A stretch of 41,387 nt of DNA from NCBI GenBank assembly GCA_947086895.1, contig CAMUAR010000031.1, positions 1 through 41,387 on the forward strand, written 5' to 3'. Position 1 is the first letter of the stretch. Every line of letters starts with the position of its first letter. This DNA comes from an uncultured Lachnospiraceae bacterium (lineage in GTDB: Bacteria > Bacillota > Clostridia > Lachnospirales > Lachnospiraceae). The notes beneath the pieces were generated by a model. The model was not told the origin of the DNA. It did no database searches and saw nothing but the letters and a program-made list of their open reading frames with translations. The position numbers and the translations under genes were made by a program. Below, one piece after another: positions 8,202-17,406 of the stretch.

Positions 8202-9644
8202 TCACCCCTTCTTTTTATTGTACCGGATTTCCGAGTAAACCAGCAAGCCGGCCAGAAGCAGCAAAACCGCGAGGATCCATATAAAATTATCCTGTATCCA
8301 GAGGCTTCTGCTGCCGTTGTATGCCTGAGAATAAAATTCTTTTTCATTCCCAAGTTTAAAATAATACATTGCATTTTTAAAATCATCCTGCATCAGATAG
8401 TACTTTCCAATTCCGATATAGGCCAAATCATAATTTGCATTTAAGCGGAGTGCCTCTTTCGACAATCGGGCGGATTCTTCCCACTCGCCATAATAGTAGC
8501 TTTTTGCCGCTCCAAGCGCCGCCTTTCCAAACTCCGTCATCTCATATACATAAGCACAGCGCAGATTTTTATCTGTTGCAATCAGTTTATCACCAAACCA
8601 GGCAATGGCAGAAGGTGCTTTAAAGTTTCCTCTCAAATCGCCGTTCTTTCCAAAGATATTGACCAGATTGCCGTCAAAATCATATAAAAAGATTCTTCCT
8701 GTCGCCTGGTCCAAAAGCGCGTACACACCATAATCATTAATTGCCACATCAATAAATTTGTTTTCTACTTTTAAATCTCCAACTACCGGAAAATAACCTT
8801 TTTCCCGCAGCACATTTTCACCTTTTGGATTTAATCGAAATACCTGCTTTTCCGCCGCGGTATCCACCGTGGTTGCATAGACAAATCCATCGTTGTCAAT
8901 CGTTAAATTGTTGAATGCCGGCGCGTAAATTTTTGTCATTTTTGATTTCTGCTCATCGCTGGAGATCTTCTTCCAGAAATAATCCCACAAATCGACAACT
9001 GGTTTGTTTACGCCAAAATATCTTGAAAATGTACCAGATTGATTTAATTCTACAATTCCTTCAAAACCGGACTGCACAGTAAAATAAATCTTGTTTGTGC
9101 TGTCCACCGTAACTTTTGACGGGCGAAACTGCGTTACGCCAACCATATTGTCAGGCTTTGTAATCAGCCGCTTCAGATAATATCCATCGCCGTCCAGCAC
9201 CACAATGCGCTCCGCGCCTGTATCTGCAATATAAATTTCATTCTGGCTTTCGTGAAACCACACGCCTTCTGGATTTGTCAAAGCCACCTGATTTCCGTTT
9301 TCATCCAGAACGATTTTTCGTTCTTCATTCCGCAGAAGTTTTACAGAAGTCACATAAGCAAATTCTTCGTCAAACACATGCAGACGTGACTCCTGCGTAT
9401 CAATTAAGAAAACCCGTCCGCCGCCTGTGGCGACGTCATCCAGACCGGACACCGTAATATCCATGGTGTTTCCGTCAATGGTGTACGCCAATTCAAACGC
9501 AGGAATACTTTTTAACACTGCTCCCCAGAAATCGTAGGTATAGTGATGATCCTCCGTATTCATGGCGTAAGCTGCTGCTTTTGGCTCCTGCATAAACACA
9601 AGCGCCAGCAGAAGAAGAAATGCGATTATTTTTTTCTTTGCCAT
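8202..9644 (-). CDS. Secreted NHL-repeat beta-propeller / TPR protein with C-terminal membrane anchor
   Basis: 480 residues. A signal peptide (hydrophobic stretch from residue 5, AAAYA-like cleavage region) precedes a six-bladed-type NHL propeller: blades include NPEGVWF...EIYIADTGAERIVVL, FRPSKVTVD...IYFTV and FKAPSAIAWFGDKLIATD. Residues about 385-440 form TPR-like helices (SYYYGEWEESARLSKEALR), followed by a transmembrane helix (about 455-472) and a basic tail. ATG at 9644 preceded by AGGTGG was chosen; a GTG 3 codons earlier is an alternative. The protein probably displays a propeller outside the membrane, binding glycan or a partner. It lies between the proximal permease pair and YIP1, with gaps of under 10 nt. 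Confidence 0.87.
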   Translation of the reverse strand: MAKKKIIAFLLLLALVFMQEPKAAAYAMNTEDHHYTYDFWGAVLKSIPAFELAYTIDGNTMDITVSGLDDVATGGGRVFLIDTQESRLHVFDEEFAYVTSVKLLRNEERKIVLDENGNQVALTNPEGVWFHESQNEIYIADTGAERIVVLDGDGYYLKRLITKPDNMVGVTQFRPSKVTVDSTNKIYFTVQSGFEGIVELNQSGTFSRYFGVNKPVVDLWDYFWKKISSDEQKSKMTKIYAPAFNNLTIDNDGFVYATTVDTAAEKQVFRLNPKGENVLREKGYFPVVGDLKVENKFIDVAINDYGVYALLDQATGRIFLYDFDGNLVNIFGKNGDLRGNFKAPSAIAWFGDKLIATDKNLRCAYVYEMTEFGKAALGAAKSYYYGEWEESARLSKEALRLNANYDLAYIGIGKYYLMQDDFKNAMYYFKLGNEKEFYSQAYNGSRSLWIQDNFIWILAVLLLLAGLLVYSEIRYNKKKG

Positions 9645-9653
9645 CTGCGCCAC

Positions 9654-10544
9654 CTACCCCTTCAAGCCGGAAGTCGCCATTGTTTCCAGCACATTGCTCT
9701 GCGATATCACAAAGACTACGATCGGCACTAACATCATAACCAAGGTAACCGCCGACGCCGCGCCGGTTCTTGCGATTCCTCCCGACACTACCTGCGACAA
9801 CATGTAACTGACCGGCTTTAAGCGTTCGGAATACAAGAAAGTTCCGCCTGTATTTCCCCAGAAAGACTGGAACGAAAGAATAATCAAGGTAATCCACGCC
9901 GGTTTTGACAGCGGCATAATAATCTTAAAAAAAATAGAATATTCGCTCATTCCGTCAATCTTTGATGCTTCAATCAACTCATCCGGCACCTGAACAATAA
10001 AATTCTGCATCAGATAAAGTCCGAATGTTCCGCCGATCACCGGCAGGATCACTGCCCAGTAACTATTAACCAAGTGCAGCTTTGTCATAATAATATAGTT
10101 TGGAATTGCGGTAACTGTCCCGTTAAACATCAGAGAGTACACAATTATATTCGACATCAGCTTTGAGCCGGGAAACTTATATTTTGCCAGCGGAAAAGCA
10201 GCCATAGAACCAATCAGTACGGTTCCTCCTGTTCCAAGCAGCGTAATTACAACTGTATTAAATACATACCTGGAAAAAATAACATTCAAATCTGCAATAA
10301 TCACCGACAAATCAAAAAAGTTATTCATTGTCGGATTCTGTACAAACAGCCTTGGCGGGAATAAAAAGATCTCGCTGATTGGCTTAAACGCCGCATTGAC
10401 AATATACAACAGCGGCCAGATACTGACAAAACCAACGCCCCCTAACAGGACAACCAGCACAATATCCATAGCAAGGCTGCGGTTTTTCCTTCTGAACTTA
10501 AACCTCCTCCACATTTTTCGTGGAGCCGAGAGTAATTTTTCCAT
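9654..10544 (-). CDS. Carbohydrate ABC transporter permease, UgpE/LplC type
   Basis: 296 residues, six predicted membrane spans. The EAA loop is DELIEASKIDGMSEYSIFFK. The start at 10544 was chosen for GAGG 5 nt upstream; the frame remains open to 10586. Stop codon TAG nearly abuts the NHL gene. Similar to the LplC/YtcP group of CUT1 permeases that import oligosaccharides, and paired with the permease upstream. The 102-nt gap before it contains two hairpins: GCCGC with GCGGC (10561-10574), and the 9-bp palindrome at 10624-10644. These may adjust the ratio of the two subunits (inference). Confidence 0.9.
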   Translation of the reverse strand: MEKLLSAPRKMWRRFKFRRKNRSLAMDIVLVVLLGGVGFVSIWPLLYIVNAAFKPISEIFLFPPRLFVQNPTMNNFFDLSVIIADLNVIFSRYVFNTVVITLLGTGGTVLIGSMAAFPLAKYKFPGSKLMSNIIVYSLMFNGTVTAIPNYIIMTKLHLVNSYWAVILPVIGGTFGLYLMQNFIVQVPDELIEASKIDGMSEYSIFFKIIMPLSKPAWITLIILSFQSFWGNTGGTFLYSERLKPVSYMLSQVVSGGIARTGAASAVTLVMMLVPIVVFVISQSNVLETMATSGLKG

Positions 10545-10623
10545 AATTTCCTCGCATTCCGCCGCGTAAGCGGCATTTTCAATCAAGGGAACTTTGGGCT
10601 GCGCAGCGGCACAAATTCCGAGG

Positions 10624-10644
10624 TTGAAAATTGTTAATTTTCAA
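10624..10644. other. Perfect inverted repeat after permease stop codon
   Basis: TTGAAAATT and AATTTTCAA form a 9-bp perfect stem with a 3-nt loop, placed 2 nt after the stop codon of the upstream permease. There is no T run after it, so it is more likely an mRNA end-protection or processing structure than a terminator. Confidence 0.5.
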
Positions 10645-10646
10645 TC

Positions 10647-11558
10647 TTATGCAACCTTCCTAAGTAATTTCTGCACAATGATATTGATAAATATCATAAT
10701 GAAGAACAACAATGTCGCAATGGCACAGGCATATCCCATCTCCAGGCGCAGATTACCATAATCATGCAAGTGCGTAAGAATGGTATGCCCCGCGTAATCC
10801 ACGGATGGAAAACCTACCAGATCCAGCGAGATCCCCGAAACAGAAAGCGAGTTGGTAATCTGCATAACCGCGCCGAACATCAACTGCGGCTTCATCTGCG
10901 GCAGTGTGATATACCACAGTTCCTGCCACCGGTTCTTTACTCCATCCATCTGCCCTGCTTCATAAAGCGTCTTATCCACATTTTGCAGACCAGCGATAAA
11001 TGCCAGGAAGCTGACGCCGATCGAAAGCCACAACTGTACAAGGATCAGAATTGGCATAATATATTCCTTTGTTTGAAACCAGAGAATGGGTTCCTGAATC
11101 AGTCCCATTTCCATCAGCATAGCGTTTGCATAGCCATAAGCATCGGATGAAAAAATCAGCTTCCATATCATATATGCTCCGCCGGATATCGAGGGCGCAT
11201 AAAATACCAGCGTCATAACAGCTCTCGCTTTTGGCGGAAGTTCATTGATCAGCCAGGCCAGCACAAAACAGAGAAGATAACTGACCGGTCCGGTAACAAT
11301 CGCAAACAGCAATGTATTTTTTATTGCGGTTAAAAATACTGAGTCAAAAGCAATCAGGTTAATATAATTGCTGAACCCTACAAACTGAGGCGTTTCAAAC
11401 AAGTTGAATGAAGTAAAACTCAAACCAATCGAAATCAGCACTGGAACTAATGTAAATACGATAAAGAGGACAATAAAAGGCAGCATAAGAATATATTTTT
11501 GCTGATGGAGCCTCCACGCCTCCTGCAACGTCATTCTCTTTTTCTTTTCTTTCTTCAT
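10647..11558 (-). CDS. Sugar ABC transporter permease, UgpA/LplB type
   Basis: 303 residues with a basic N-terminus (MKKEKKKR) and about six spans. The EAA loop reads YEAGQMDGVKNRWQELWYITLP. The chosen start at 11558 lacks a clear ribosome site; the frame stays open to 11648, and GGAGG near 11613-11617 is not followed by ATG, GTG or TTG at normal spacing, so the start is uncertain by up to 30 codons. A second in-frame ATG follows 8 codons later. It belongs with the UgpE-type permease downstream and probably with the large solute-binding protein upstream, from which it is separated by 234 nt holding a strong hairpin and a weak terminator-like element. Confidence 0.88.
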   Translation of the reverse strand: MKKEKKKRMTLQEAWRLHQQKYILMLPFIVLFIVFTLVPVLISIGLSFTSFNLFETPQFVGFSNYINLIAFDSVFLTAIKNTLLFAIVTGPVSYLLCFVLAWLINELPPKARAVMTLVFYAPSISGGAYMIWKLIFSSDAYGYANAMLMEMGLIQEPILWFQTKEYIMPILILVQLWLSIGVSFLAFIAGLQNVDKTLYEAGQMDGVKNRWQELWYITLPQMKPQLMFGAVMQITNSLSVSGISLDLVGFPSVDYAGHTILTHLHDYGNLRLEMGYACAIATLLFFIMIFINIIVQKLLRKVA

Positions 11559-11574
11559 AAATTCTAACAGGCAC

Positions 11575-11602
11575 AAAAACCCACAGCCTTTCGGCGGTGT
11601 GA
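11575..11602 (-). terminator. Weak terminator-like hairpin (possible attenuator)
   Basis: On the minus strand GCC-GAAA-GGC, extended past one mismatch by CAC/GTG, is followed by GGGTTTTTG. The stem is short, so read-through from the solute-binding-protein gene into the permeases is expected. Confidence 0.3.
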
Positions 11603-11749
11603 GGAGTGCTATCCTCCTTTCGTTTCTGACAAACTTAGGCAACTGCAAAATTTGTTATGTAAAACAATTGTTCTTGTCTCATTCTGGAAAAAGATTTCAG
11701 ATATCTTAAGTTTTGGAGTTGCCTGTTGGCAAATATATAGAGTTTTGGC

Positions 11750-11793
11750 ATCCGTCCTTCCCGCACATTTTATATGCGGGAAGAACTGCGGAT
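11750..11793 (-). promoter_or_regulatory. Strong 3' hairpin directly after the solute-binding-protein gene
   Basis: CTTCCCGCA (11757-11765) pairs perfectly with TGCGGGAAG (11775-11783); outer arms ATCCG (11750-11754) and CGGAT (11789-11793) extend it up to the stop codon. No T run follows on the minus strand, so it is better explained as an mRNA-stabilising barrier that raises binding-protein over permease levels, as known for malE-type operons. Confidence 0.55.
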
Positions 11794-14717
11794 CAAACTC
11801 CTGTGCTTGCAGTCTGCTCGTCCAGACGAAACTCTTTCCGCTTCTTGGTCAATTCCGCATTGATCTCTTTAATTCTCAGATACAAAGTTTCTCTTGGATT
11901 TGCCCCGTTTGTCACAACATTATCAAATGTGTATTCCAGCATACGGCTTGTCATATAATGCCCTGGAACCGGAGGAATTCCTTTTGTATGTTCAAACTGC
12001 TCCAATATCTTTTCAAGGTCTTTTGTGGCCCAAGGCAAACGCTCTAATACTTCTTTGTTTGCCGTCGCATATCTGGCGGAGCTTCCCAAGATCGCCTCGA
12101 TCGAGTTTGCGTACTCTAACTGGGTTTCTGTGCTGATCCACCACTTCAGGAAATTCCACGCTGCATCTTCTCTGCCTCTTTCCTGCGCGGCTTTTAACAT
12201 AATACACTGCACGGTACTGCACACTACAGTATTGTCTATTGTACCGTCCTCTTTTAATACGCCCGGCATCGGAGCGAACGACCAAAGATTCTTGATTTCC
12301 GGTGCCAAAAGTTCAAATCGGTTGTACTCTGTGTACTCTGCAATACCAATCGGAATTTCGCCTGTGCGGAAACGGTTTGCAAAATCCACGGAAGCAGGAA
12401 GTTTATAAGCGGTGAAAAAATCTGTGAAATCTTTAAATGTTTCCATCGCAACGCCCGTTGTAAGACCGCTGGCAATTCCATAATTTTTTCCCTCTCCAAG
12501 ATAGAGATCGCCGCCTCTTTGAACCAGCATAGTCGCTAAAATAGACTGCACACCCCCGGCTCCCGGAATATGGGCATCGTAGTTGTTCATCTGCAAAATC
12601 GGCATAATCGCACGGTATTCATCCCATGTTTTCGGCGGCTCAATCCCCAGAGAATCAAAGATATCTGTCCGGTAAAACAACATGGAAAAAGACTGTGTTT
12701 CTGGAAGTCCGAAAATCTGTTCCTGATAAGTTACTCCTTCCAGAGCGCTCGGGTAAAATACATCCGCAACTTTATCAAAACCTTCCAGCGAGGACAGATC
12801 CACCAAAGAATTTCTCATTGCAAAATCCATCATCTTTGTCTGATCTACGCTCAATACAATATCTGGACCAGTACCCGCCAATGTAGCCGGAACTAAAACA
12901 TCAAGCGGCACCAATTCCAGTTCAACGCCAGTTTCATACACCGGCGTAAAACGCTCGTCAATCAAGTTTCGTAGTACCTGCGCCTGGTCACGTCCTGTCG
13001 CCAGCCAGACTTTTACAACTTTGTTTCCGCCAATTTCTTCATCGGTAGATACTTCTGTATCATCTGTGAAAAATGTAGCAAAGAAACGAATTGTATTATA
13101 ATATAAACCTTTTACAAATCCTGCGCTTCCCGGCTTCAGTGTTTTTGCATTGTCATACAATGCGAAGGCATCCAATTCCAAAGGCATTTCGGCAATCTGA
13201 ATCAGCCATGTGGCAAGCGAGGTAATATTGGATTTAAAGTTGTTTAATTCTCCCTTAATCGCAATCTTTTCTGGATCTTTCAACAGATTTTCCAGCTGGA
13301 TTACCATTTTTTCCACAAGGTTTGCATTCTCACCCTTCTCGCCGGTAATTGCAATAACGTCTTTTAATACGCCGCGCAGTCTTTCGGCCTCGTTTCCCGC
13401 AACTTCCACAAATTCTGGAAGCTTGCTTACGATCTCATAATCAATATACTGATCCGGCACAGTTCCGGTAATCTGCACGATTTTGCGGTACATGTCATTC
13501 AGTACAGTTACACTCTCGCTGATCTGCGTATAGGTTTCTCCAAAGTCTCCCAAAACTACTTCCAGTGAGATCGTATTCACACCCTTTTTAAAATAAAATA
13601 GATAAGCTCCGTTCGTTGTCCCTTCCCCCAGCACATAATTTTTCATTTCTGTGCTGTATGTGAATGGGATTGCCTCCGCTTCCCAAAACGGTACTTCGCC
13701 GTTGATCCGCAGTTTCCGGTAGGAAGTAACGCCGCGGTTTATACTTTGTCTGCCCTTAAATGCAAGATGATACAAACCTTCTTCCGGCACTTCAATCTCC
13801 CACTCAATCATCTCTCCAGAATATTTCCAGTTATCTCCGCCGATTGTATTATAGACAATATGATATGGATGATATGGCATCAGTTCTGGATCGGATACAT
13901 TATTTTTTATTGTGATCGATGAGGATGAGCGCATAATCTCTTTTGTGGCATCCATCACGCGCTCCGCCTGACCGTAGATTGCCTCCCCTTCATACACCTT
14001 ATACTGTTCTGTCAAGCTTTGTATTACATCCTGATACGTCTTTGGTTTTTCTTTGCTCTCAAATACAATGCCCTGAATTTTCATCGGCTCTTTGGTAGAT
14101 TCAAAGGTCAGACTGTGACTTCCTTTTTCCAAGTACAATTTAAATGGCTCTGTGCTGCGCCTCTGCGCATCCTCCACATACATGCTCCGCTCCAAAAACA
14201 GCTCTGTGGAACCTGGACGCACCTCATTATCGCCCTTTGTCATAATTTCTGTACTTTCATCCGTAAACATTCTCTGGAAAGCAACCTGTCTTAAACCGCT
14301 GTAACAAATTTCGCCATCCAGATAGATCATACGGCTGATTGTGGAACCAGTACCCGGCAGCGGACAGTAAGTGACATGCAGATTATAAAAACCGGATTCC
14401 TCCACGTCAAATTTCCAGGTAATGCTGCCGCGCTCTGAGGTTGCAACCCCGTCGCCGTCCCAGACCGCCTCCATTCCATCATCTACAGTAAAACTGCTTA
14501 TATCAACCACAGCTTTGCTCTGCGACATTACGCCTTCAAAATCTCGACCCTCCAAATAGTCCAGGTAGGATGATTCATAAAATTCTTCCATGGAACGGCT
14601 GTAGGAATCTCCTTCTTCAGCTTTCCGGGAGGTAAGAAAGACGCATAAAAGTATTGCCGCTACAACTGCCAACGCCGCTATTACCACTTTCTTTCTTTTC
14701 TTATTGCTTGCAGCCAT
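11793..14717 (-). CDS. Giant anchored ABC solute-binding protein with N-terminal CBM-like domains
   Basis: 974 residues, about twice a normal sugar-binding protein. The N-terminus is a membrane helix (about residues 10-28) without a lipobox cysteine, so the protein is tethered by the helix or cleaved. Two beta-sandwich-like segments follow (about 70-220 and 260-410) with WKFDVEESGFYNLHVTY and WEIEVPEEGLYHLAFKG, a pattern common in carbohydrate-binding domains. A helical linker (about 420-560) leads to a type 1 extracellular solute-binding domain (about 590-950), with features such as GTGPDIVLS, GLPETQSFSMLFYRTDIFD and WNFLKWWIS. The ATG at 14717 is preferred over the adjacent GTG because GGGGGAG is 5 nt upstream. 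It probably serves the permease pair downstream. Confidence 0.9.
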   Translation of the reverse strand: MAASNKKRKKVVIAALAVVAAILLCVFLTSRKAEEGDSYSRSMEEFYESSYLDYLEGRDFEGVMSQSKAVVDISSFTVDDGMEAVWDGDGVATSERGSITWKFDVEESGFYNLHVTYCPLPGTGSTISRMIYLDGEICYSGLRQVAFQRMFTDESTEIMTKGDNEVRPGSTELFLERSMYVEDAQRRSTEPFKLYLEKGSHSLTFESTKEPMKIQGIVFESKEKPKTYQDVIQSLTEQYKVYEGEAIYGQAERVMDATKEIMRSSSSITIKNNVSDPELMPYHPYHIVYNTIGGDNWKYSGEMIEWEIEVPEEGLYHLAFKGRQSINRGVTSYRKLRINGEVPFWEAEAIPFTYSTEMKNYVLGEGTTNGAYLFYFKKGVNTISLEVVLGDFGETYTQISESVTVLNDMYRKIVQITGTVPDQYIDYEIVSKLPEFVEVAGNEAERLRGVLKDVIAITGEKGENANLVEKMVIQLENLLKDPEKIAIKGELNNFKSNITSLATWLIQIAEMPLELDAFALYDNAKTLKPGSAGFVKGLYYNTIRFFATFFTDDTEVSTDEEIGGNKVVKVWLATGRDQAQVLRNLIDERFTPVYETGVELELVPLDVLVPATLAGTGPDIVLSVDQTKMMDFAMRNSLVDLSSLEGFDKVADVFYPSALEGVTYQEQIFGLPETQSFSMLFYRTDIFDSLGIEPPKTWDEYRAIMPILQMNNYDAHIPGAGGVQSILATMLVQRGGDLYLGEGKNYGIASGLTTGVAMETFKDFTDFFTAYKLPASVDFANRFRTGEIPIGIAEYTEYNRFELLAPEIKNLWSFAPMPGVLKEDGTIDNTVVCSTVQCIMLKAAQERGREDAAWNFLKWWISTETQLEYANSIEAILGSSARYATANKEVLERLPWATKDLEKILEQFEHTKGIPPVPGHYMTSRMLEYTFDNVVTNGANPRETLYLRIKEINAELTKKRKEFRLDEQTASTGV

Positions 14718-14853
14718 CACAGCTCCCCCTAACTATTTTTCAAAATAAATTTTACAATCCACATTTCGATAACACAGAGATTATTGCAAAATACAATCTT
14801 CTTGCCCAGCTATTTTCCTGATTGTGCTTTTGCAACAATTTCTGTAACCCGTA

Positions 14854-14896
14854 AAACAAGCCCCAAAGGAACCAACTCCAGATTCACAATGGGGCT
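14854..14896 (-). terminator. Possible partial terminator after lipoprotein binding-protein gene
   Basis: On the minus strand AGCCCCA and TGGGGCT (14890-14896 and 14859-14865) form a 7-bp stem with a 24-nt loop, followed by TGTTTTA. The gap also contains an AT-only palindrome (14923-14944). Read-through would let the downstream genes be expressed at lower level. Confidence 0.4.
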
Positions 14897-14946
14897 CCAT
14901 TACCCAAAAATATGTTTTTTTATTTAATAATATTTTTTATTAAATA

Positions 14947-17085
14947 TTATTTCTTTTCTACTGTTATTACAATAACTTCTTTTGTCTCATTGCCCGCATA
15001 ATCTTTCAGTGTAATTTCAACATTGTATTCACCTGGCGTTGTGGTATCCAACTCGGACAAATCTGGTGTGATATTGTTCTTAATATCAAGTCCGTCTGCA
15101 TCAGTCGCCTGCTCTACAAAATCATCTTTCCAGTTGATCGAAGAAACATCCTCATCCAGACCAACGGTTCGATACTCACTCTTTAATACAAGTGTCGGCG
15201 GCGTTGTATTATTCCCATTATAAACAATAATATTTAACGTTGCGGTTCCTTCGTTGTCGGAAGCATCCTTAATCGAATAAACAACCTTTCCATCGTACTT
15301 TCCAACGGCGTTAAAATCTACACCGGAGAAATCTACAGCAGCATTCGCCATATTAAGCTCGCCGTCAATATTGTCGGAGGCTTTCATATAAGATGCCCAG
15401 TCAACAGTATTTGGATCTGTTCCTGCCGGGAAAGTCAAAGTATCGCCTGCAAGCTTTTCAAACTTTGGCTTTACGTTGTCGTTGATTTCCGTTCCACTCA
15501 AAGCTGCCTGGTAGTTCGACATCAAATCATCAATAATTCCCTTTCTTGCTTCCACCTGCACGCTGTACTTTGGAGAGCCTTCTATGCCGTAATAGGAGTA
15601 CCCAAGGATATCATGTGACCAGTATTCGTAGATACCTGCATTCTTGCTGTAATCATTTACATAAGCGTTGTCGCCGGTTACAAGGTAGCGGAATGCATTT
15701 AAAATATTCTCGCCATACTCCTCGTTTGTGATATCCAAATTCAGACGTACTGCTTCATTCCTTACTGTACTGTCGGAGCGCAGGAAGTCCATCGCCTTAT
15801 CAGAATTTGCTAATTTTTTATAGTAGGACTGTGTATATTCTTTAAATACTTTTACAACAAGTTCTGTTTTCTCCGGGCTAAGTCCCTTTGGAACCGCATA
15901 GCAGTCTGTCGCATCATTTAACTGACGATATGCCGGATCGTCCGCTGCCATACTGTCTGGTCTTGGGAACGGTACAACGCCCATCGCATCGCCGCGGTCT
16001 GCAAACTGTCCTACCATATCGCCTGCAAGCCACTGAGGAAGGTTTACAAATGCGGTATGTCCCCACTGGAATCTCCAAGTATCCATCACGCCCACAACAT
16101 CCGCGTTGTTGTTGTACTGATTCTCAGAAAATACCAGACCTTTTTGAATCATGCGGTCAATAAATGCAACGGCTTCCTTTGTCTGGTCGCTTGAAATACC
16201 AAGACCGTTATCTCCGTAAACCTCTCCGCCATTTGCATAGATCGCCTGCAAAGTCGCCGCACGGTAATCGGTCTGATATGCATAATAGCCGTCCCACTCC
16301 TGCTTAAAATAATCATTTACTTTCTGAAGGTAATCTTCAAACACGCTCCATGTCCATGTTCCTTCGGCAAAGTAATCTGCAGGATATTTTGTCTTTCCAT
16401 CTACTTTTAATGTCTCCACTTTATTGAGCATACCGATGTTGTAGCACAAAAGATCATTGGCGCCAAAACGCATTACATTATTTAAAAAGTAGTTATGCCC
16501 ATAAACTTTGCCCCAATAGATCCATTCGTCATCCTCATCCTCAAACAAAGATGCATAATCATCCAGAGGCTGCAAAACGTTCTGAGAGAGAATCTGTCCC
16601 TGACTGCCGTTTGTAATACGAACAATATCAGCAACTGGGTCGTTTGCAAGCACGCTCTGCAAAATAATTTCTGTTACATCCGAAGGATACTGCACAAACT
16701 GAATGACACAGTTATATTTTTCAAGAACCTGCTGTTCTGCATAGAGTCTGGCCTGCATAGACTCCGGGCTGAGAGACGATTCGCCGGTAACTGGATCGCG
16801 GTAGTTTGTATCAATCTCTGGAATCCAGTTATGTCCCCATTTAATCACTGTAGGTTCGCCCTGCGGAACGTTGTTATTTGTTTCATTCTCCTGTCCGTCC
16901 GGCTCTTTGGTGGCATCCGGCGTCTTCTCATCCTCCATATTATTCTTATTATCATCTGTGGACGGCGCCTTTGTCGGTGCTGGTGTCGGAGTGCTTTTTG
17001 GCTCCTCACTTCCCTTGCCGCATCCTGTCAATGCCGTAGCTGTAAGTGCCAGGCACAAGAACGAACTTAAAAATTTGTGTTTCAT
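14947..17085 (-). CDS. Lipoprotein extracellular solute-binding protein with C-terminal Ig-like domains
   Basis: 712 residues. Signal peptide with lipobox ALTGC (Cys22), then a long Thr/Pro/Asn/Glu spacer to about residue 78. The central part (about 80-520) is a type 1 solute-binding domain: VIKWGHNWIPEID at its start, DIVRITNGSQ, WTWSVFEDYLQKVNDYF and GMGVV-like PFPRPDS segments. The last roughly 170 residues form two bacterial Ig-like modules, each ending in a D(A/Y)xxxNEGT or DYAGNETKE strand typical of such repeats, perhaps binding wall or glycan. The start has AGGAG 6 nt upstream. It is the first gene of the operon, facing the AraC gene across a 507-bp gap. Its sequence is unlike the second binding protein, so the two may take different ligands or hand over one. 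Confidence 0.92.
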   Translation of the reverse strand: MKHKFLSSFLCLALTATALTGCGKGSEEPKSTPTPAPTKAPSTDDNKNNMEDEKTPDATKEPDGQENETNNNVPQGEPTVIKWGHNWIPEIDTNYRDPVTGESSLSPESMQARLYAEQQVLEKYNCVIQFVQYPSDVTEIILQSVLANDPVADIVRITNGSQGQILSQNVLQPLDDYASLFEDEDDEWIYWGKVYGHNYFLNNVMRFGANDLLCYNIGMLNKVETLKVDGKTKYPADYFAEGTWTWSVFEDYLQKVNDYFKQEWDGYYAYQTDYRAATLQAIYANGGEVYGDNGLGISSDQTKEAVAFIDRMIQKGLVFSENQYNNNADVVGVMDTWRFQWGHTAFVNLPQWLAGDMVGQFADRGDAMGVVPFPRPDSMAADDPAYRQLNDATDCYAVPKGLSPEKTELVVKVFKEYTQSYYKKLANSDKAMDFLRSDSTVRNEAVRLNLDITNEEYGENILNAFRYLVTGDNAYVNDYSKNAGIYEYWSHDILGYSYYGIEGSPKYSVQVEARKGIIDDLMSNYQAALSGTEINDNVKPKFEKLAGDTLTFPAGTDPNTVDWASYMKASDNIDGELNMANAAVDFSGVDFNAVGKYDGKVVYSIKDASDNEGTATLNIIVYNGNNTTPPTLVLKSEYRTVGLDEDVSSINWKDDFVEQATDADGLDIKNNITPDLSELDTTTPGEYNVEITLKDYAGNETKEVIVITVEKK

Positions 17086-17341
17086 ACGTTTCTCCTTTCT
17101 CCTTACCTATAACTATATGTTCTGCCCGACAAAAAATCGGATTGAACACGAGATACCTTATAGAAAAGTCAGAATATCAAGATTTTCCAATTTTGCTTTG
17201 CCTGACAAGTTTTTATTATTCCCTTAATTTTAGGGTGCAAAAAATAATCCAGGATATGGAAAAATGCAATATCATTGATATAAGCAATCTTATTCCTAGT
17301 TCTATTTTTGTATACTATATGGGCATTTTCACTTGTCTATC

Positions 17342-17370
17342 TTGACTTTCCGCTCTTTTTTTGTTACTAT
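17342..17370 (+). promoter_or_regulatory. Possible distal promoter for the AraC-family gene
   Basis: TTGACT (17342-17347), 17-nt spacer, TACTAT (17365-17370). It would give a leader of about 215 nt and runs against the operon promoter. Confidence 0.3.
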
Positions 17371-17375
17371 TGCAT

Positions 17376-17404
17376 ATTATAAAGCAATTCTCTCTTTTCG
17401 TAAA
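17376..17404 (-). promoter_or_regulatory. Predicted promoter of the glycan-uptake operon
   Basis: Reading the minus strand, TTTACG (17404-17399, 4 of 6 to TTGACA) is followed after 17 nt by a perfect TATAAT (17381-17376). The poor -35 and a direct repeat immediately upstream fit an activator-dependent promoter. Transcription would begin near 17369, giving a leader of about 280 nt. Confidence 0.45.
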
Positions 17405-17406
17405 TG

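Noticed and set aside
16495..17070. 191-codon plus-strand frame opposite the binding-protein gene
   Set aside because: Antisense to a clear lipoprotein binding protein; Cys/Arg-rich translation with no family resemblance.
17086..17368. Riboswitch in the long operon leader
   Set aside because: No conserved riboswitch core was recognised; only a short AT-rich palindrome is visible.
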